This document shows, in pieces, positions 25,075 to 34,910 of a stretch of DNA of 64,000 nucleotides (its first letter is position 1; each line of letters begins with the position of its first letter). Source of the stretch: Chitinophaga niabensis (GTDB lineage Bacteria > Bacteroidota > Bacteroidia > Chitinophagales > Chitinophagaceae). The notes beneath the pieces were generated by a model. The model was not told the origin of the DNA. It made no database searches and saw nothing but the letters and a program-made list of their open reading frames with translations. The translations under genes were made by a program, and so were the position numbers. The stretch covers positions 6,887,001-6,951,000 of the forward strand of contig NZ_CP154260.1 in NCBI RefSeq assembly GCF_039545795.1. Direction: 5' to 3'.

Positions 25075-28000
25075 ATGGAACTTTCCAAACGATTCCACAT
25101 TTACCGGTTTTTATCGGTTTGCATCGGAATCATTTTCTTTTCTACGTTATCGCTCAGAGCACAGGACCTGCCTATTACGGGAAAAGTAACATCTGCCACT
25201 GAGGGTACTCCGCTTATGGGCGTAAGCGTTCAGATCGTGGGTACTTCTACAGGTACTGCCACAGATGCCAACGGGCTTTTTAAGATCAATGCTCCCGCAG
25301 GCGCTGTGCTGAAATTTTCTTTTATCGGTTTCCTTTCCCAGGAGATTAAAGTAACAAGGGCGGCCAACCTGGACATTAAATTCCAGGAAGACGTGCAAAA
25401 ACTGAATGAAACGGTGGTTGTGGGGTATGGTACCCGCAAAAAGGCTACCCTCGTAGGAGCTGTGACCATGCTGGACATGGTAGAGAAAGAAGGGGTGCCT
25501 ATCACCAATGTGAGTAATGCACTGCATGGCCAACCCGGTCTCTTTGTGAACCTCAGTAACAGCCAGCCAGGGGTAGACCGTTCTACAATCCGCATCAGGG
25601 GAGTAGGTACCTTCAATAATAACAACCCGCTGGTATTGGTAGACGGGATCGAGTATTCCATGGATGAATTGAATCCAAACGACATCGAGTCTATTTCTGT
25701 ACTGAAAGATGCTGCTGCTGCCATCTATGGTTCCCGTGGAGCGAATGGTGTTATCCTGGTTACAACCAAAAAAGGGAAAGGCACGCCGCGTGTGAACTAT
25801 AGCTATTATCGCGGCTTCCATAAAGCTACTTATCTGCCGGATGCCATCAATGATCCCATTGCGTATATGAAACTGAAGAACCAGGCGCTGGCTAACGAGA
25901 ATAAAGCACCCGATTATACACAGGCTGAGATCGCAGAATATGAACAGGGTGTTAAAACGGATAATATCACTTACCCCGCCAACGACTGGTATAAAATAGC
26001 CTTGGATAATGGTATGATCCAGAAACATGACCTGAGCATTGCTGCCAGCACGGAACAATACCAATACCGTTTGTCTATTGGTTACCTGGATAGAGATGGG
26101 ATCATGTTCGGCCCTACCAACCACGCCAAAAACTATTCACTGGGCCTCAATGCTTCCATGAATGTGACCAAACGTTTGAAAGCAGGTATTACACTGGATG
26201 GTTACTATCGTAACTACACACAACCTTCTTACAACTCCTTCTGGAATTACCTTTCCCGTACACTGCCTATCCTTACTGATACACTGGCAGATGGCCGCTA
26301 TGGTAACTCCTGGCTCAGAACACCCGGCCGTAATAACTGGGAGCATCCAAGGCTGATTGCTTTTGGTGCACTGAGCACTAAAGTGGTACAACGTTTCCTG
26401 GCCACCATCTTTACGGAATACAAACTGCCTTTCGACATTACCTACAACATCAAATTTGGTGTAGATAAATATGATGGTCTGTTGAGTGAAGCCTATCCAA
26501 GGCTGCAAACATTCAATCCTAAAACAGGCGCTGCTATCAACTGGAACAGTCCTGCCACGGCTCCCCGTTTTGCGAAAACGGATGAGAACAACATGGCCAT
26601 GCACTTCTATAACACACTGGACTGGGCAAAAACTTTCAATGGCAAACATAACCTCTCCGCCATGATCGGTTCCAGCTATGATAACTTTGATACGGATAAT
26701 TTCAACGCCAGTATGACGGGTTACCTGGATGCTTCTTTAAGTGCGCTGGGTGCAGGTACGGTGTGGAATGCCACCGGTGGTAACAGCACAAGGGATGTGA
26801 TCATGTCTTACTTCGGCCGTGTGAATTACGACTTTGACGGCAAGTATCTGCTGGAAGCCACTTTCCGTGCAGATGGATCCAGTCGTTTTGCGAAAGATAA
26901 CCGCTGGGGTTATTTCCCTGCCGTGTCTGCCGGCTGGCGTATTGATAAAGAATCTTTCTTCAAATCCAAATTCATTGACCAGTTGAAACTGCGTGTTTCT
27001 GCAGGCCAACTGGGTAACCAGGCAGTAGCGCTTTACAGCTATGAACAACTGGTGAACCTTGGAGAAGATTACAGCTTTGGCGGAACACTTAATTCCGGCG
27101 CTGCTTCTACTGCCTATGCAGATCCTACCATTCACTGGGAAACTACTACTGCTTATAATGGTGGTGTGGACGTTAATCTCTGGAAGAACCGCATCTCCCT
27201 TACAGCGGATGTTTATAAAAAGCTAACGGATGGTATCCTGCGCCCTGTGAATATTCCAAGCCAGGTGGGTAACCTTACCGGCCCTACGCAGAACGTGGGT
27301 AAAGTAGATAATAGTGGTTATGAGATCACACTGCAATACAAGAATAATGTACGTAATGTGAACTATGGTGTATTTGGAAACGTGGCTTATAATAAAAACA
27401 AAGTGGTAGACCTCAACGGCGAGATCATTTATGGCCCCGGCAGCACCATCACCAAAGAAGGTTATCCGATGAACTCCTACTTCCTCCTGCAATCCAACGG
27501 TTTTTACCAGAATGCGGATGAAGTAAGCAAAGGACCTAACCAGGGTAATGATACAAGGCCGGGTTATATTAAATATGTGGATGTAAAGAAGGATAACATC
27601 ATTAATGGTGACGACCGTGTGATCATCAATGCATCTTCCATTATGCCGAAGTATACATTCAGTTTTGGTTTCAACGTGGAGTACAAAGGTATTTCGCTGA
27701 CCTCTGCATTCCAGGGTGTGGCCGGTGTGAAAGTATATCCTGTGGCGAATCTCGCGTTCCCTTTCAACAATGGTGCAAACGCAACCTGGGAATGGGCTAC
27801 GGATAGCTGGACGCCTGAGAAGCCCAACGCACGTTTACCGATCCTTACCACTGCAGCAACTTCCAACTTTACACAACGTTCTGACTTCTGGTTAAGGAGT
27901 GGTGACTATGTGCGGTTAAAGAACCTTCAATTGTCTTATGCATTCCCGCAATCATTGCTGGATAAGGTAAAGATCAACAGGCTGACCGTATATGCCAATG

Positions 28001-28125
28001 CTGAGAACCTTGTGACGTTCTCAAAGTATAAGGACATGGATCCTGAATCTTTATTGAACAGAACAGACCTGTACACATACCCGATGATGAAAACATTCAG
28101 CGCCGGTCTTAATGTGACTTTTTAA
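25075..28125 (+). CDS. SusC/RagA-family TonB-dependent outer membrane transporter
   Basis: A 1016-residue transporter. A signal peptide ends near residue 29 (LSLRAQD), followed by a carboxypeptidase-regulatory-like domain (about 32-108), a TonB-box-like ETVVVGYGT, a plug domain (about 120-230; GLFVNLSNSQPG, ILVDGIEY-type VLVDGIEYS, IYGSRGANGVILVTTKKG) and a 22-strand barrel ending in an aromatic (NVTF). It imports a nutrient across the outer membrane with the SusD lipoprotein encoded 12 bp downstream. No glycosidase gene is adjacent, so the substrate cannot be inferred; the DeoR-type regulator suggests a sugar-derived compound. Confidence 0.96.
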   Translation: MELSKRFHIYRFLSVCIGIIFFSTLSLRAQDLPITGKVTSATEGTPLMGVSVQIVGTSTGTATDANGLFKINAPAGAVLKFSFIGFLSQEIKVTRAANLDIKFQEDVQKLNETVVVGYGTRKKATLVGAVTMLDMVEKEGVPITNVSNALHGQPGLFVNLSNSQPGVDRSTIRIRGVGTFNNNNPLVLVDGIEYSMDELNPNDIESISVLKDAAAAIYGSRGANGVILVTTKKGKGTPRVNYSYYRGFHKATYLPDAINDPIAYMKLKNQALANENKAPDYTQAEIAEYEQGVKTDNITYPANDWYKIALDNGMIQKHDLSIAASTEQYQYRLSIGYLDRDGIMFGPTNHAKNYSLGLNASMNVTKRLKAGITLDGYYRNYTQPSYNSFWNYLSRTLPILTDTLADGRYGNSWLRTPGRNNWEHPRLIAFGALSTKVVQRFLATIFTEYKLPFDITYNIKFGVDKYDGLLSEAYPRLQTFNPKTGAAINWNSPATAPRFAKTDENNMAMHFYNTLDWAKTFNGKHNLSAMIGSSYDNFDTDNFNASMTGYLDASLSALGAGTVWNATGGNSTRDVIMSYFGRVNYDFDGKYLLEATFRADGSSRFAKDNRWGYFPAVSAGWRIDKESFFKSKFIDQLKLRVSAGQLGNQAVALYSYEQLVNLGEDYSFGGTLNSGAASTAYADPTIHWETTTAYNGGVDVNLWKNRISLTADVYKKLTDGILRPVNIPSQVGNLTGPTQNVGKVDNSGYEITLQYKNNVRNVNYGVFGNVAYNKNKVVDLNGEIIYGPGSTITKEGYPMNSYFLLQSNGFYQNADEVSKGPNQGNDTRPGYIKYVDVKKDNIINGDDRVIINASSIMPKYTFSFGFNVEYKGISLTSAFQGVAGVKVYPVANLAFPFNNGANATWEWATDSWTPEKPNARLPILTTAATSNFTQRSDFWLRSGDYVRLKNLQLSYAFPQSLLDKVKINRLTVYANAENLVTFSKYKDMDPESLLNRTDLYTYPMMKTFSAGLNVTF

Positions 28126-28137
28126 CGATTTAAAAAA

Positions 28138-29727
28138 ATGTGTATGCAAAAGATATTATTCTTAGCCGGAAGCGCCCTGTTGCTGATGACAGCAGGTTGT
28201 AACACCAGCCTGCTGAATGTTAAACCTAACGACCGCTATACGGAATCAACTTTCTGGGTAACACCGGAAGCCGCCGCCGCAGGTTTAACCAGCTGTTATT
28301 CCATTCTGCGCAATGATGGTGTATATGGTGGTAAAGGTTCCAACAATACAACTGCACTGTGGGAAGAAACAGCCTCTCCCAATGCCTACAATTATGGCAA
28401 CAGCATGAGTTATAATTCCATCGCTGCAGGTCTGCAGGCATCCAACACCGGTGGTGTTATTACCGGCCGCTGGTCTGATTGTTACGGAGGTATTGGCCGC
28501 TGCAATACTTTCCTGGTGAAAGTGGATGAAGTGGCAGGTATGGACCCTGCTGTTGTAACCCGCATGAAAGGAGAAGCGTATTACCTGAGAGCTTTGTATT
28601 ATTTCCTGTTACAGAATTATTATGGTGCAGTGCCACTGATCACTGAGCCGCCAAATAAAGAAACACAGGGCGATCTGCCGAGAACAGAACGTGTGAAAGT
28701 GGTAGAGCAGATCCTGAAAGACCTGGACAGTGCAGCACTGAAACTTCCTTTCAAATACACTGCTGCCACAGATAAAGGCCGCGCTACGAAAGGTGCTGCC
28801 ATGGGATTGAAAGCACGTGTATTGTTGTACGAAGCAAGCCCCTTGCTGAACCCGGCAAACGATAACACCAAGTGGAAAGCTGCTGCCGACGCTGCGAAAG
28901 CAGTGATCGATGCAGCTGCAAGTACGGGTTATGGTTTGTTTGCAGATTACCGTGCGTTGTTCCTGCCGGCGAATGAGAATAACAAAGAAGTGATCTTTGA
29001 TGTGCAGTATGTATTCCCGAACCAGGGAAATTCCTTCGACCTGATCTGCCGTCAGTACAATACAAACGCTCCACTGCTGAACCTTGCACAAGCTTACCTG
29101 ATGAAGGATGGCCTTCCGCAATCACAGTCTCCATTGTATAATGCAGCAACACCTTTCCTGAACAGGGATGCACGTTTGTACGGCACCTTCACTTTCCCCG
29201 GCGACCGCTACATGGGGGCTACCATTAACGCTACCCGTTTTGCGATCACAGGTTTTGGAATGAAAAAGTTCAGCATCTATGACCGGGAAGCGCCACCTGC
29301 AGATAAAGCATCATTGGTAGATCGTCAGTCAGAAACCAATTTCATTGTACTGCGGTATGCAGATATCTTACTGATGTATGCTGAAGCACAGAATGAGTAT
29401 GCTGGTCCTGATGCCACTATCTACGATGCGCTGGATACTATCCGTGGCCGTGTGGCCATGCCAAAGATCACACGTGGTTTATCCAAAGACGATCTGCGGA
29501 AAGTGATCCGTCATGAAAGAAGGATTGAACTGGCCGGCGAGGGTATGTATTACAATGATATCCGCCGTTGGAAAACAGCAGAGGTGGAACTGAATACGGA
29601 TATCTATAACTACAAAGGAGACCGTTTGGAAACAAGGAAATTCAATAAAGACAGAGACTACTGGTGGCCTATCCCGCTTGGGGAGAGAGACCTGAATCCT
29701 GCATTGGAACAGAATAATCTTTACTAA
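28138..29727 (+). CDS. SusD/RagB-family nutrient-binding lipoprotein
   Basis: A 529-residue surface lipoprotein with lipobox LLLMTAGC (Cys about residue 21), the N-terminal SusD-like tetratricopeptide part (GEAYYLRALYYFLLQNYYG, KARVLLYEA) and a C-terminal RagB/SusD domain (ADILLMYAEAQNE, RHERRIELAGEG, WWPIPLGERDLN). It caps the SusC barrel and captures substrate. ATG at 28138 or 28144 are both possible starts. A strong terminator follows. Confidence 0.96.
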   Translation: MCMQKILFLAGSALLLMTAGCNTSLLNVKPNDRYTESTFWVTPEAAAAGLTSCYSILRNDGVYGGKGSNNTTALWEETASPNAYNYGNSMSYNSIAAGLQASNTGGVITGRWSDCYGGIGRCNTFLVKVDEVAGMDPAVVTRMKGEAYYLRALYYFLLQNYYGAVPLITEPPNKETQGDLPRTERVKVVEQILKDLDSAALKLPFKYTAATDKGRATKGAAMGLKARVLLYEASPLLNPANDNTKWKAAADAAKAVIDAAASTGYGLFADYRALFLPANENNKEVIFDVQYVFPNQGNSFDLICRQYNTNAPLLNLAQAYLMKDGLPQSQSPLYNAATPFLNRDARLYGTFTFPGDRYMGATINATRFAITGFGMKKFSIYDREAPPADKASLVDRQSETNFIVLRYADILLMYAEAQNEYAGPDATIYDALDTIRGRVAMPKITRGLSKDDLRKVIRHERRIELAGEGMYYNDIRRWKTAEVELNTDIYNYKGDRLETRKFNKDRDYWWPIPLGERDLNPALEQNNLY

Positions 29728-29748
29728 ACGGATAATATACTATATAGA

Positions 29749-29780
29749 GGCTGTCTCATTCTTTGAGACAGCCTTTTTTT
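29749..29780 (+). terminator. terminator of the susC-susD unit
   Basis: GGCTGTCTCA (29749-29758) and TGAGACAGCC (29764-29773) form a perfect 10-bp stem followed by seven T. The next gene starts only 16 bases later. Confidence 0.92.
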
Positions 29781-29795
29781 ATTATATTGTATACT

Positions 29796-30962
29796 ATGCG
29801 AATTGTTTTTCTCTTACTCACAGCCTTTCTTATTTCCTGCGGGAATAAGGGCCAGAAACAGGATCTGACAGTAATCATTAAGCTTTCAATAAAGAATTTT
29901 GAAAAGGTGTCAGTAGATCTGGGTGACAGATATCCTGATATTAAAGTGCTGCAGTCAAAGATCCGGATTGAGCCGGATTCAGCAACCCTGATACTGGAAA
30001 GAAAAATAGAGCAGCCGGGCTTTCTCGATATGGGTATTGTTAATCCGGCATATAAGTCAAATTGGTCTATAACGTTATATGCTGATGGCAGTAAGGATAC
30101 CATTTATATAGAAGCAGATATGAAAAATTATGCGCAGAAAGGATTGCTGCCATATCCCAAAGTAACAACTGCTTCTCCTTTGCAGAATGAACTGACGTTT
30201 TATATGAACCTGCTGGATAGCATGCAGGGCGAGTATTTCAGGCAAAAAGACAGTGTGAAGAATTTGCTTATAGCGGCTATTGAAAAAGGAGATCAGATTG
30301 ATACGCTGTCTGCAGTGGTGAATGATTTTGATAAACACTTCAAATTCTTTCAGGTTGCCGCAGCAAAAAACTTTCAGAAAAGGAGCAGTCCTTCGGTTAT
30401 ATCGGTCTATGCAGCACTGGATACAAAAATTGCAAGATGGGAACCGGGGTATGGTTTTGAGTTCTATAAAAACCTGCCGGAAGATGTCCGCAACGGTTTA
30501 TATGGACAGATGTTAAATGAAGAACTAATAAAATACAGGACAGTGAACGAAGCAATTGGCGATACCCTTCGTGTGCTATATGGCGAAACGGAAAAGGGCC
30601 AGAAAATGGCACCGCCGGATATTTTTAAGGGATCAAAATATACATTGGTTGTTTTCTGGGCTTCGTGGTGTGGTTCCTGCGTAAAAGAGGTACCCGAACT
30701 GAATGAACTGTATGCAAAGTATAAGGAAAAGGGATTTTCCCTTGTTGCGGTTTCTATTGATAAGGACAGGCAGAAATGGTTAGACGCTGTTGAAGAAAAC
30801 AACTATAAAGGGTTGCATTTACTTGAAAAGGGCGGCGAGTTGAATATAAAGGAGTACAAGATCTTCGCTTTGCCTTATTCTTTCCTGGTAGATCAGGGGG
30901 GTATTATCAGGAATGTAAATAGCCCCCTTGATTCTATCAGGATGAAGTTAGAAAATATCTAA
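29796..30962 (+). CDS. TlpA/ResA-like thioredoxin-fold lipoprotein
   Basis: A 388-residue protein. A lipobox (LLTAFLISC) places it in the envelope. The first 240 residues form a domain of the DUF4369-like or unknown type with mixed strands and helices. The C-terminal 140 residues are a TlpA-type thioredoxin domain with active site WCGSC in VVFWASWCGSCVKEVP and the cis-Pro motif FALPYSFLVD. It would reduce or oxidise disulfides in the periplasm. The ATG at 29796 is chosen; an in-frame TTG at 29763 falls inside the terminator hairpin. Its stop overlaps the convergent antiporter gene by 4 bp. Confidence 0.9.
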   Translation: MRIVFLLLTAFLISCGNKGQKQDLTVIIKLSIKNFEKVSVDLGDRYPDIKVLQSKIRIEPDSATLILERKIEQPGFLDMGIVNPAYKSNWSITLYADGSKDTIYIEADMKNYAQKGLLPYPKVTTASPLQNELTFYMNLLDSMQGEYFRQKDSVKNLLIAAIEKGDQIDTLSAVVNDFDKHFKFFQVAAAKNFQKRSSPSVISVYAALDTKIARWEPGYGFEFYKNLPEDVRNGLYGQMLNEELIKYRTVNEAIGDTLRVLYGETEKGQKMAPPDIFKGSKYTLVVFWASWCGSCVKEVPELNELYAKYKEKGFSLVAVSIDKDRQKWLDAVEENNYKGLHLLEKGGELNIKEYKIFALPYSFLVDQGGIIRNVNSPLDSIRMKLENI

Positions 30963-32392
30963 TGCTGTGCCGATGAATGCGGCGAAACAACATGCCGCCG
31001 GCGTGCGTAATAATGATTAATGATATCCAGTGCAGGGCCCGTCATAAAAGTAGTGGCCAGCGCCATCAATACCAGCATGGCAAATACCTGCGGCGTTAAA
31101 ATACCCAGTTCATAACCGATATTCAATACTACCAGTTCCATTAATCCCCGTGTATTCATCAATGCACCGATGGAAAGCGCTTCCTGCCAGGGCTGGCCTA
31201 CAATCCTTGCTGTGAGCGCAGACCCGGCAAATTTACCGGAAACGGCCACGAGCATGATCACACCAAATACAGCCCAGAGGTGTCCTTCGTTTAGTAATCC
31301 GATCTGCGTGCGTAAACCGGTTAGTACAAAAAAGATAGGCAGCAGTATGAGTACACTTACATCTTCCAGTTTATCTGTGAGTAAGGATTTGATATTCATT
31401 TCCTGCGGCATGATCACACCGGCAATAAAAGCGCCGAAGAGCAAATGCACGCCGATCACTTCTGCCAGGTAGCCGGAGATCAGCAGTACAAAGAAGGCGA
31501 GGGCTACTTTGGTTTTGGTGCCCTGAACGGCAGTCATGCGTTTTTGCAGCCAGGGGCGTACCAGGAAGAACATGGCAGCTACAAATGCCAGGGCCAGCAG
31601 AATAGTGACAACGGCACTTAAGATACCGGTGGACTTTACGATAGCGATCACTACGGCCAGTATACCCCATGCGGTGATATCATCCGCAGCGGCACAGGTA
31701 ATGGCCATGGAACCCAGGGGAGTACCTGTTAATCCTCTTTCCTGTACAATGCGTGCCAGTACCGGAAATGCGGTGATGCTCATGGCAATTCCCATAAACA
31801 GGGCAAAGGACACAAAGCTCACATTAGCCGGTGCAAACTCCTGGAAAGTAAAATAAGCCAGGCAAACACCCAGGAAAAAAGGGATAATAATACTGGCGTG
31901 GCTGATCATCACGGCATCGTGTGCCTTTTGTCTGACCTTACTGATATCCAGTTCCATGCCCACAATGAACATGAAAAAGGCGAGGCCTATCTGGCTCAGG
32001 AACTGCAGGTTGCTTAAAGAACCGGCAGGGAAAATAGTTTTCATGGCATCGGGCCATAACAATCCCAGCAGGGAAGGGCCGAGTACAATACCGGCAACGA
32101 TCTCACCTACTACAGCAGGTTGTTTTATTTTTTGTGCCAGGTAGCCGAACAAGCGGGCCACACAGAGAATGATAATGATCTGGAAAAGCAGCATGCTCAG
32201 GGGATTCCGGGCATGATGTATGAGTTCGTTCAATACGCCTGTGCCGGCTGGTGTTGCGGCTGCGGGTGTTAGAGTGGTGGTGAGGGGAGTTTGTTGTTTT
32301 TCAGGCAAACGCTCACCCTGGGCAATAATGAACCAGATAAGTGCGGCAAAAATACCGATGATCAAAGGATAAAGCAGGTGGCTCTTCTTCAT
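30959..32392 (-). CDS. CPA2-family cation:proton antiporter
   Basis: A 477-residue membrane protein. One N-terminal helix (about 7-24) and a Thr/Pro/Ala-rich extracytoplasmic linker precede the 12-13 helix Na+/H+ exchanger domain (about 65-460), with signature stretches VGEIVAGIVLGPSLLG, FMFIVGMELDI and the AADDITAWG motif, whose Asp pair is the ion-binding site. It exchanges Na+ or K+ for protons. No regulatory TrkA domain is attached. The ATG at 32392 is chosen over an in-frame TTG at 32398. It seems monocistronic. Confidence 0.93.
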   Translation of the reverse strand: MKKSHLLYPLIIGIFAALIWFIIAQGERLPEKQQTPLTTTLTPAAATPAGTGVLNELIHHARNPLSMLLFQIIIILCVARLFGYLAQKIKQPAVVGEIVAGIVLGPSLLGLLWPDAMKTIFPAGSLSNLQFLSQIGLAFFMFIVGMELDISKVRQKAHDAVMISHASIIIPFFLGVCLAYFTFQEFAPANVSFVSFALFMGIAMSITAFPVLARIVQERGLTGTPLGSMAITCAAADDITAWGILAVVIAIVKSTGILSAVVTILLALAFVAAMFFLVRPWLQKRMTAVQGTKTKVALAFFVLLISGYLAEVIGVHLLFGAFIAGVIMPQEMNIKSLLTDKLEDVSVLILLPIFFVLTGLRTQIGLLNEGHLWAVFGVIMLVAVSGKFAGSALTARIVGQPWQEALSIGALMNTRGLMELVVLNIGYELGILTPQVFAMLVLMALATTFMTGPALDIINHYYARRRHVVSPHSSAQH

Positions 32393-32452
32393 GTGCAACA
32401 GGATAATGGCTGAAATATAATAAGAAATGATGAACCGTGTATATCATCCTGT

Positions 32453-32484
32453 TTTGTTCTGCATGCCGGCGATTCGTAATTTTG
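32453..32484 (+). promoter_or_regulatory. promoter of S4-domain gene, possibly giving a leaderless mRNA
   Basis: TTTG at 32453-32456, a 20-base spacer, and TAATTTTG at 32477-32484 fit the Bacteroidota consensus. The -7 box ends only five bases before the ATG at 32490, so transcription would begin at or next to the start codon. Confidence 0.55.
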
Positions 32485-32489
32485 CAACC

Positions 32490-32876
32490 ATGAGTGAAGA
32501 AAAACTCCGTTTGGACAAATATCTCTGGGCCATACGCATCTTTAAAACCCGTACCCAGGCTGCTGCAGCTTGCGATGCCAGCAAGGTGAAGCTCAAAGGA
32601 ATGGCTGTAAAAGCAGCCAAAGGCGTGACCATTGGTGACCAGTATGATATTAAAACAGAGGCCAAACGCTGGAAAATAGAGGTAGTGGGCCTGCTGCATA
32701 ACCGGGTGCAGTACAGTGAAGCCATTAAATATTACGTAGATATAACCCCCGAAGAGGATAAGCAATTCAACCAAAGGATCGCTGCCAGCTTCGATACCGG
32801 CAAGCGCCAGAGCAAAATCGGGCGTCCCACAAAGCGGGAACGCAGGGATCTGGACGATTTTATGCGGGAAGATTAA
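32490..32876 (+). CDS. hslR: S4-domain RNA-binding protein, Hsp15-like
   Basis: A 128-residue protein with an N-terminal S4 domain (about 7-70; RLDKYLWAIRIFKTRTQA, KLKGMAVKAAKGVTIGDQ) and a basic C-terminal extension ending GRPTKRERRDLDDF, as in Hsp15, which binds stalled 50S subunits carrying nascent chains. The ATG at 32490 gives the family-standard MSEEKLRLDKYLW start, and a longer frame from 32427 has no family-like sequence. The gene symbol follows the Hsp15 resemblance. Confidence 0.85.
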   Translation: MSEEKLRLDKYLWAIRIFKTRTQAAAACDASKVKLKGMAVKAAKGVTIGDQYDIKTEAKRWKIEVVGLLHNRVQYSEAIKYYVDITPEEDKQFNQRIAASFDTGKRQSKIGRPTKRERRDLDDFMRED

Positions 32877-32915
32877 TATTCTTACTATTTTCGCACATTC
32901 AATTTAATAGATACG

Positions 32916-34142
32916 ATGGCTAAGCAAAGCGATGTTCTCAGCGCCGATTTCCTGGTGAAAGTGGCGGAAGAGTTTGGTACACCAGTTTATGTGTATCATG
33001 CCGAAAAGATCAAAACACAATACGAGAAGCTTCAGAAAGCCTTTGTGAAGGCCGATGCCCGCTTTTTTTATGCTTGTAAGGCGTTGACGAATATCAACGT
33101 ATTACGCTATATCAATTCTATTGGCTGCGGGCTTGATACCGTATCCATTCAGGAAGTGCAACTGGGCCTTAAGGCTGGGTTCGATCCTAAAAACATCATT
33201 TTTACCCCCAATTGTGTGGACCTGCAGGAGATTATTGCAGCGAAAGACCTGGGTGTAAACATCAATATCGACAATATTTCCATCCTGGAGCAGTTCGGCA
33301 ACCAGTTCGGCGGCAGCTATCCTATCTGCATCCGCCTGAACCCGCACATCATGGCAGGAGGGAACTTTAAGATCTCTACGGGCCATGTGGACAGTAAGTT
33401 TGGTATTTCCATCCACCAGCTGCGCCACATTGAGCGGATCGTTAAATCCACCAAACTGAAAGTGACCGGGCTGCACATGCACACCGGCTCTGAGATCAAG
33501 GACGTGGATGTATTCCTCCGCGGGGTGGAGATCATGTTCGAAATGACGGAGCATTTCCCTGACCTGGAATTCATTGACCTGGGCAGCGGATTCAAAGTGG
33601 CTTATCAGCAGGGCGATCCTGAAACGGATATCGATCTGTTGGGCAAAAAGCTCACCGATGCTTTCAATCACTTCGCCAAATCCTACAAACGCCCGCTGCA
33701 ATTGTGGTTTGAACCAGGAAAGTTCCTGGTGAGCCAATGCGGTTACTTTGTGGTGAAGGCCAATGTGATCAAACAAACAACGGCTACGGTATTTGTGGGT
33801 GTGAACTCTGGTTTTAACCACCTGATCCGTCCTATGTTCTACGATTCTTTCCACCTCATCAAAAATATCTCCAACCATAAGGGTACAGAGCGCATCTATA
33901 CCGTAGTGGGTAATATCTGCGAAACAGATACTTTCGGCTGGGACCGTAAGATCAATGAAGTACGCGAAGGAGATTACCTGGTATTCTACAATGCCGGCGC
34001 TTATGGTTTTGAAATGTCCAGCAACTTTAACTCCCGCCTGAAACCGGCGGAGGTATTGGTGAAGGACGGCAAAGCCCACCTGATTCGCAAGCGGGATACT
34101 ATTGACGACCTGCTGAAGAACCAGGTGGAAATTCCCCTGTAA
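32916..34142 (+). CDS. lysA: diaminopimelate decarboxylase
   Basis: A 408-residue PLP enzyme of the alanine racemase-like fold III group, catalysing the last step of lysine synthesis, meso-diaminopimelate to L-lysine. Lys55 (FFYACKALTN) is the PLP Schiff-base residue; LHMHTGSEI, FIDLGSGF, WFEPGKFLV and NICETDTFG provide cofactor and substrate contacts, the last with the catalytic Cys of the dimer partner. It lies 39 bp after hslR and just 3 bp before the DUF3267 gene. Confidence 0.95.
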   Translation: MAKQSDVLSADFLVKVAEEFGTPVYVYHAEKIKTQYEKLQKAFVKADARFFYACKALTNINVLRYINSIGCGLDTVSIQEVQLGLKAGFDPKNIIFTPNCVDLQEIIAAKDLGVNINIDNISILEQFGNQFGGSYPICIRLNPHIMAGGNFKISTGHVDSKFGISIHQLRHIERIVKSTKLKVTGLHMHTGSEIKDVDVFLRGVEIMFEMTEHFPDLEFIDLGSGFKVAYQQGDPETDIDLLGKKLTDAFNHFAKSYKRPLQLWFEPGKFLVSQCGYFVVKANVIKQTTATVFVGVNSGFNHLIRPMFYDSFHLIKNISNHKGTERIYTVVGNICETDTFGWDRKINEVREGDYLVFYNAGAYGFEMSSNFNSRLKPAEVLVKDGKAHLIRKRDTIDDLLKNQVEIPL

Positions 34143-34145
34143 GCC

Positions 34146-34820
34146 ATGGAGGAACTGATCCGTTCCCTGGAATCGAAAGGTTATTCGCAATTTGCGCGGT
34201 ATGGCTTTCGGGAGCTGATCCTTCCTTTGCGGGAAGGGCTGCAGGCCCGGAATATCTACCAGCGGCTGTTCATGGCTTTCTTTTTCCTGGGCTGCGTGTT
34301 CATAGTACTTAGCGGCATTTATTGGAGAACTTCCGGTCAGCTGACTGTTGCTGCTTTTCTTGGATGGCTGCTGCTGGGCATCCCTTCTACTTTTTTACTG
34401 GTTCCCCTGCATGAAATGATCCATGGCTGGATGTTTCGCTGGTATGGAGCCAGGGACGTACGTTATGGTGTGATCTGGCGTTACCTGATGTTCTACGCTG
34501 TAGCCCATGCTTTTGTGATCAATTACCGGCAGTTCCGTTACATTGCCATGGCCCCTTTTGTGATCATTTCCGGCCTGTGTGCAGTTGCTTTTTTCTTTGT
34601 ACCCGTAGAAGGGAAAGCCCTGCTTTTAGGATTGTATACCTTCCATACCCTTTGCTGCGCCGGAGATTTTGGCTTATGTGGATATTTTTATATATACAGG
34701 CATCAAAACCCCGTCAGTTTTGACGATGCCAATACCGGTACATCTTATTTTTATGCCATTCAGGACACGAATTCCCCGGTTTATCCGGCAAATAATACTT
34801 CGGATGTAGAAAACCCGTAA
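34146..34820 (+). CDS. DUF3267-type putative zincin membrane peptidase
   Basis: A 224-residue membrane protein with about four hydrophobic helices. A zinc-peptidase motif, LHEMIHGWMFRWYGAR, gives HExxH at residues about 99-103, placed inside a hydrophobic stretch as in site-2-type intramembrane proteases; this matches DUF3267 (putative zincin peptidase). The substrate is unknown. It follows lysA by 3 bp, suggesting co-transcription without a clear functional link. The Asn/Ser-rich tail (YPANNTSDVENP) is not part of the domain. Confidence 0.8.
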   Translation: MEELIRSLESKGYSQFARYGFRELILPLREGLQARNIYQRLFMAFFFLGCVFIVLSGIYWRTSGQLTVAAFLGWLLLGIPSTFLLVPLHEMIHGWMFRWYGARDVRYGVIWRYLMFYAVAHAFVINYRQFRYIAMAPFVIISGLCAVAFFFVPVEGKALLLGLYTFHTLCCAGDFGLCGYFYIYRHQNPVSFDDANTGTSYFYAIQDTNSPVYPANNTSDVENP

Positions 34821-34910
34821 CTTTGTGTCACCTTCCCCAAGCAACAATTCTGTTATCCTGCACTGTCAACTGGCTTAGCGCTGTAAATGATGATTTTTTG
34901 ACGTTTGAAT

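Noticed and set aside
25147..26124. Minus-strand open frame of 325 codons inside the first susC
   Set aside because: The susC frame is clearly coding. The antisense translation is Cys- and His-rich and shows no known motif.
33102..34190. Long minus-strand open frame of 362 codons
   Set aside because: It lies antisense to lysA, has no domain pattern, and the lysA frame has complete motifs and correct length.
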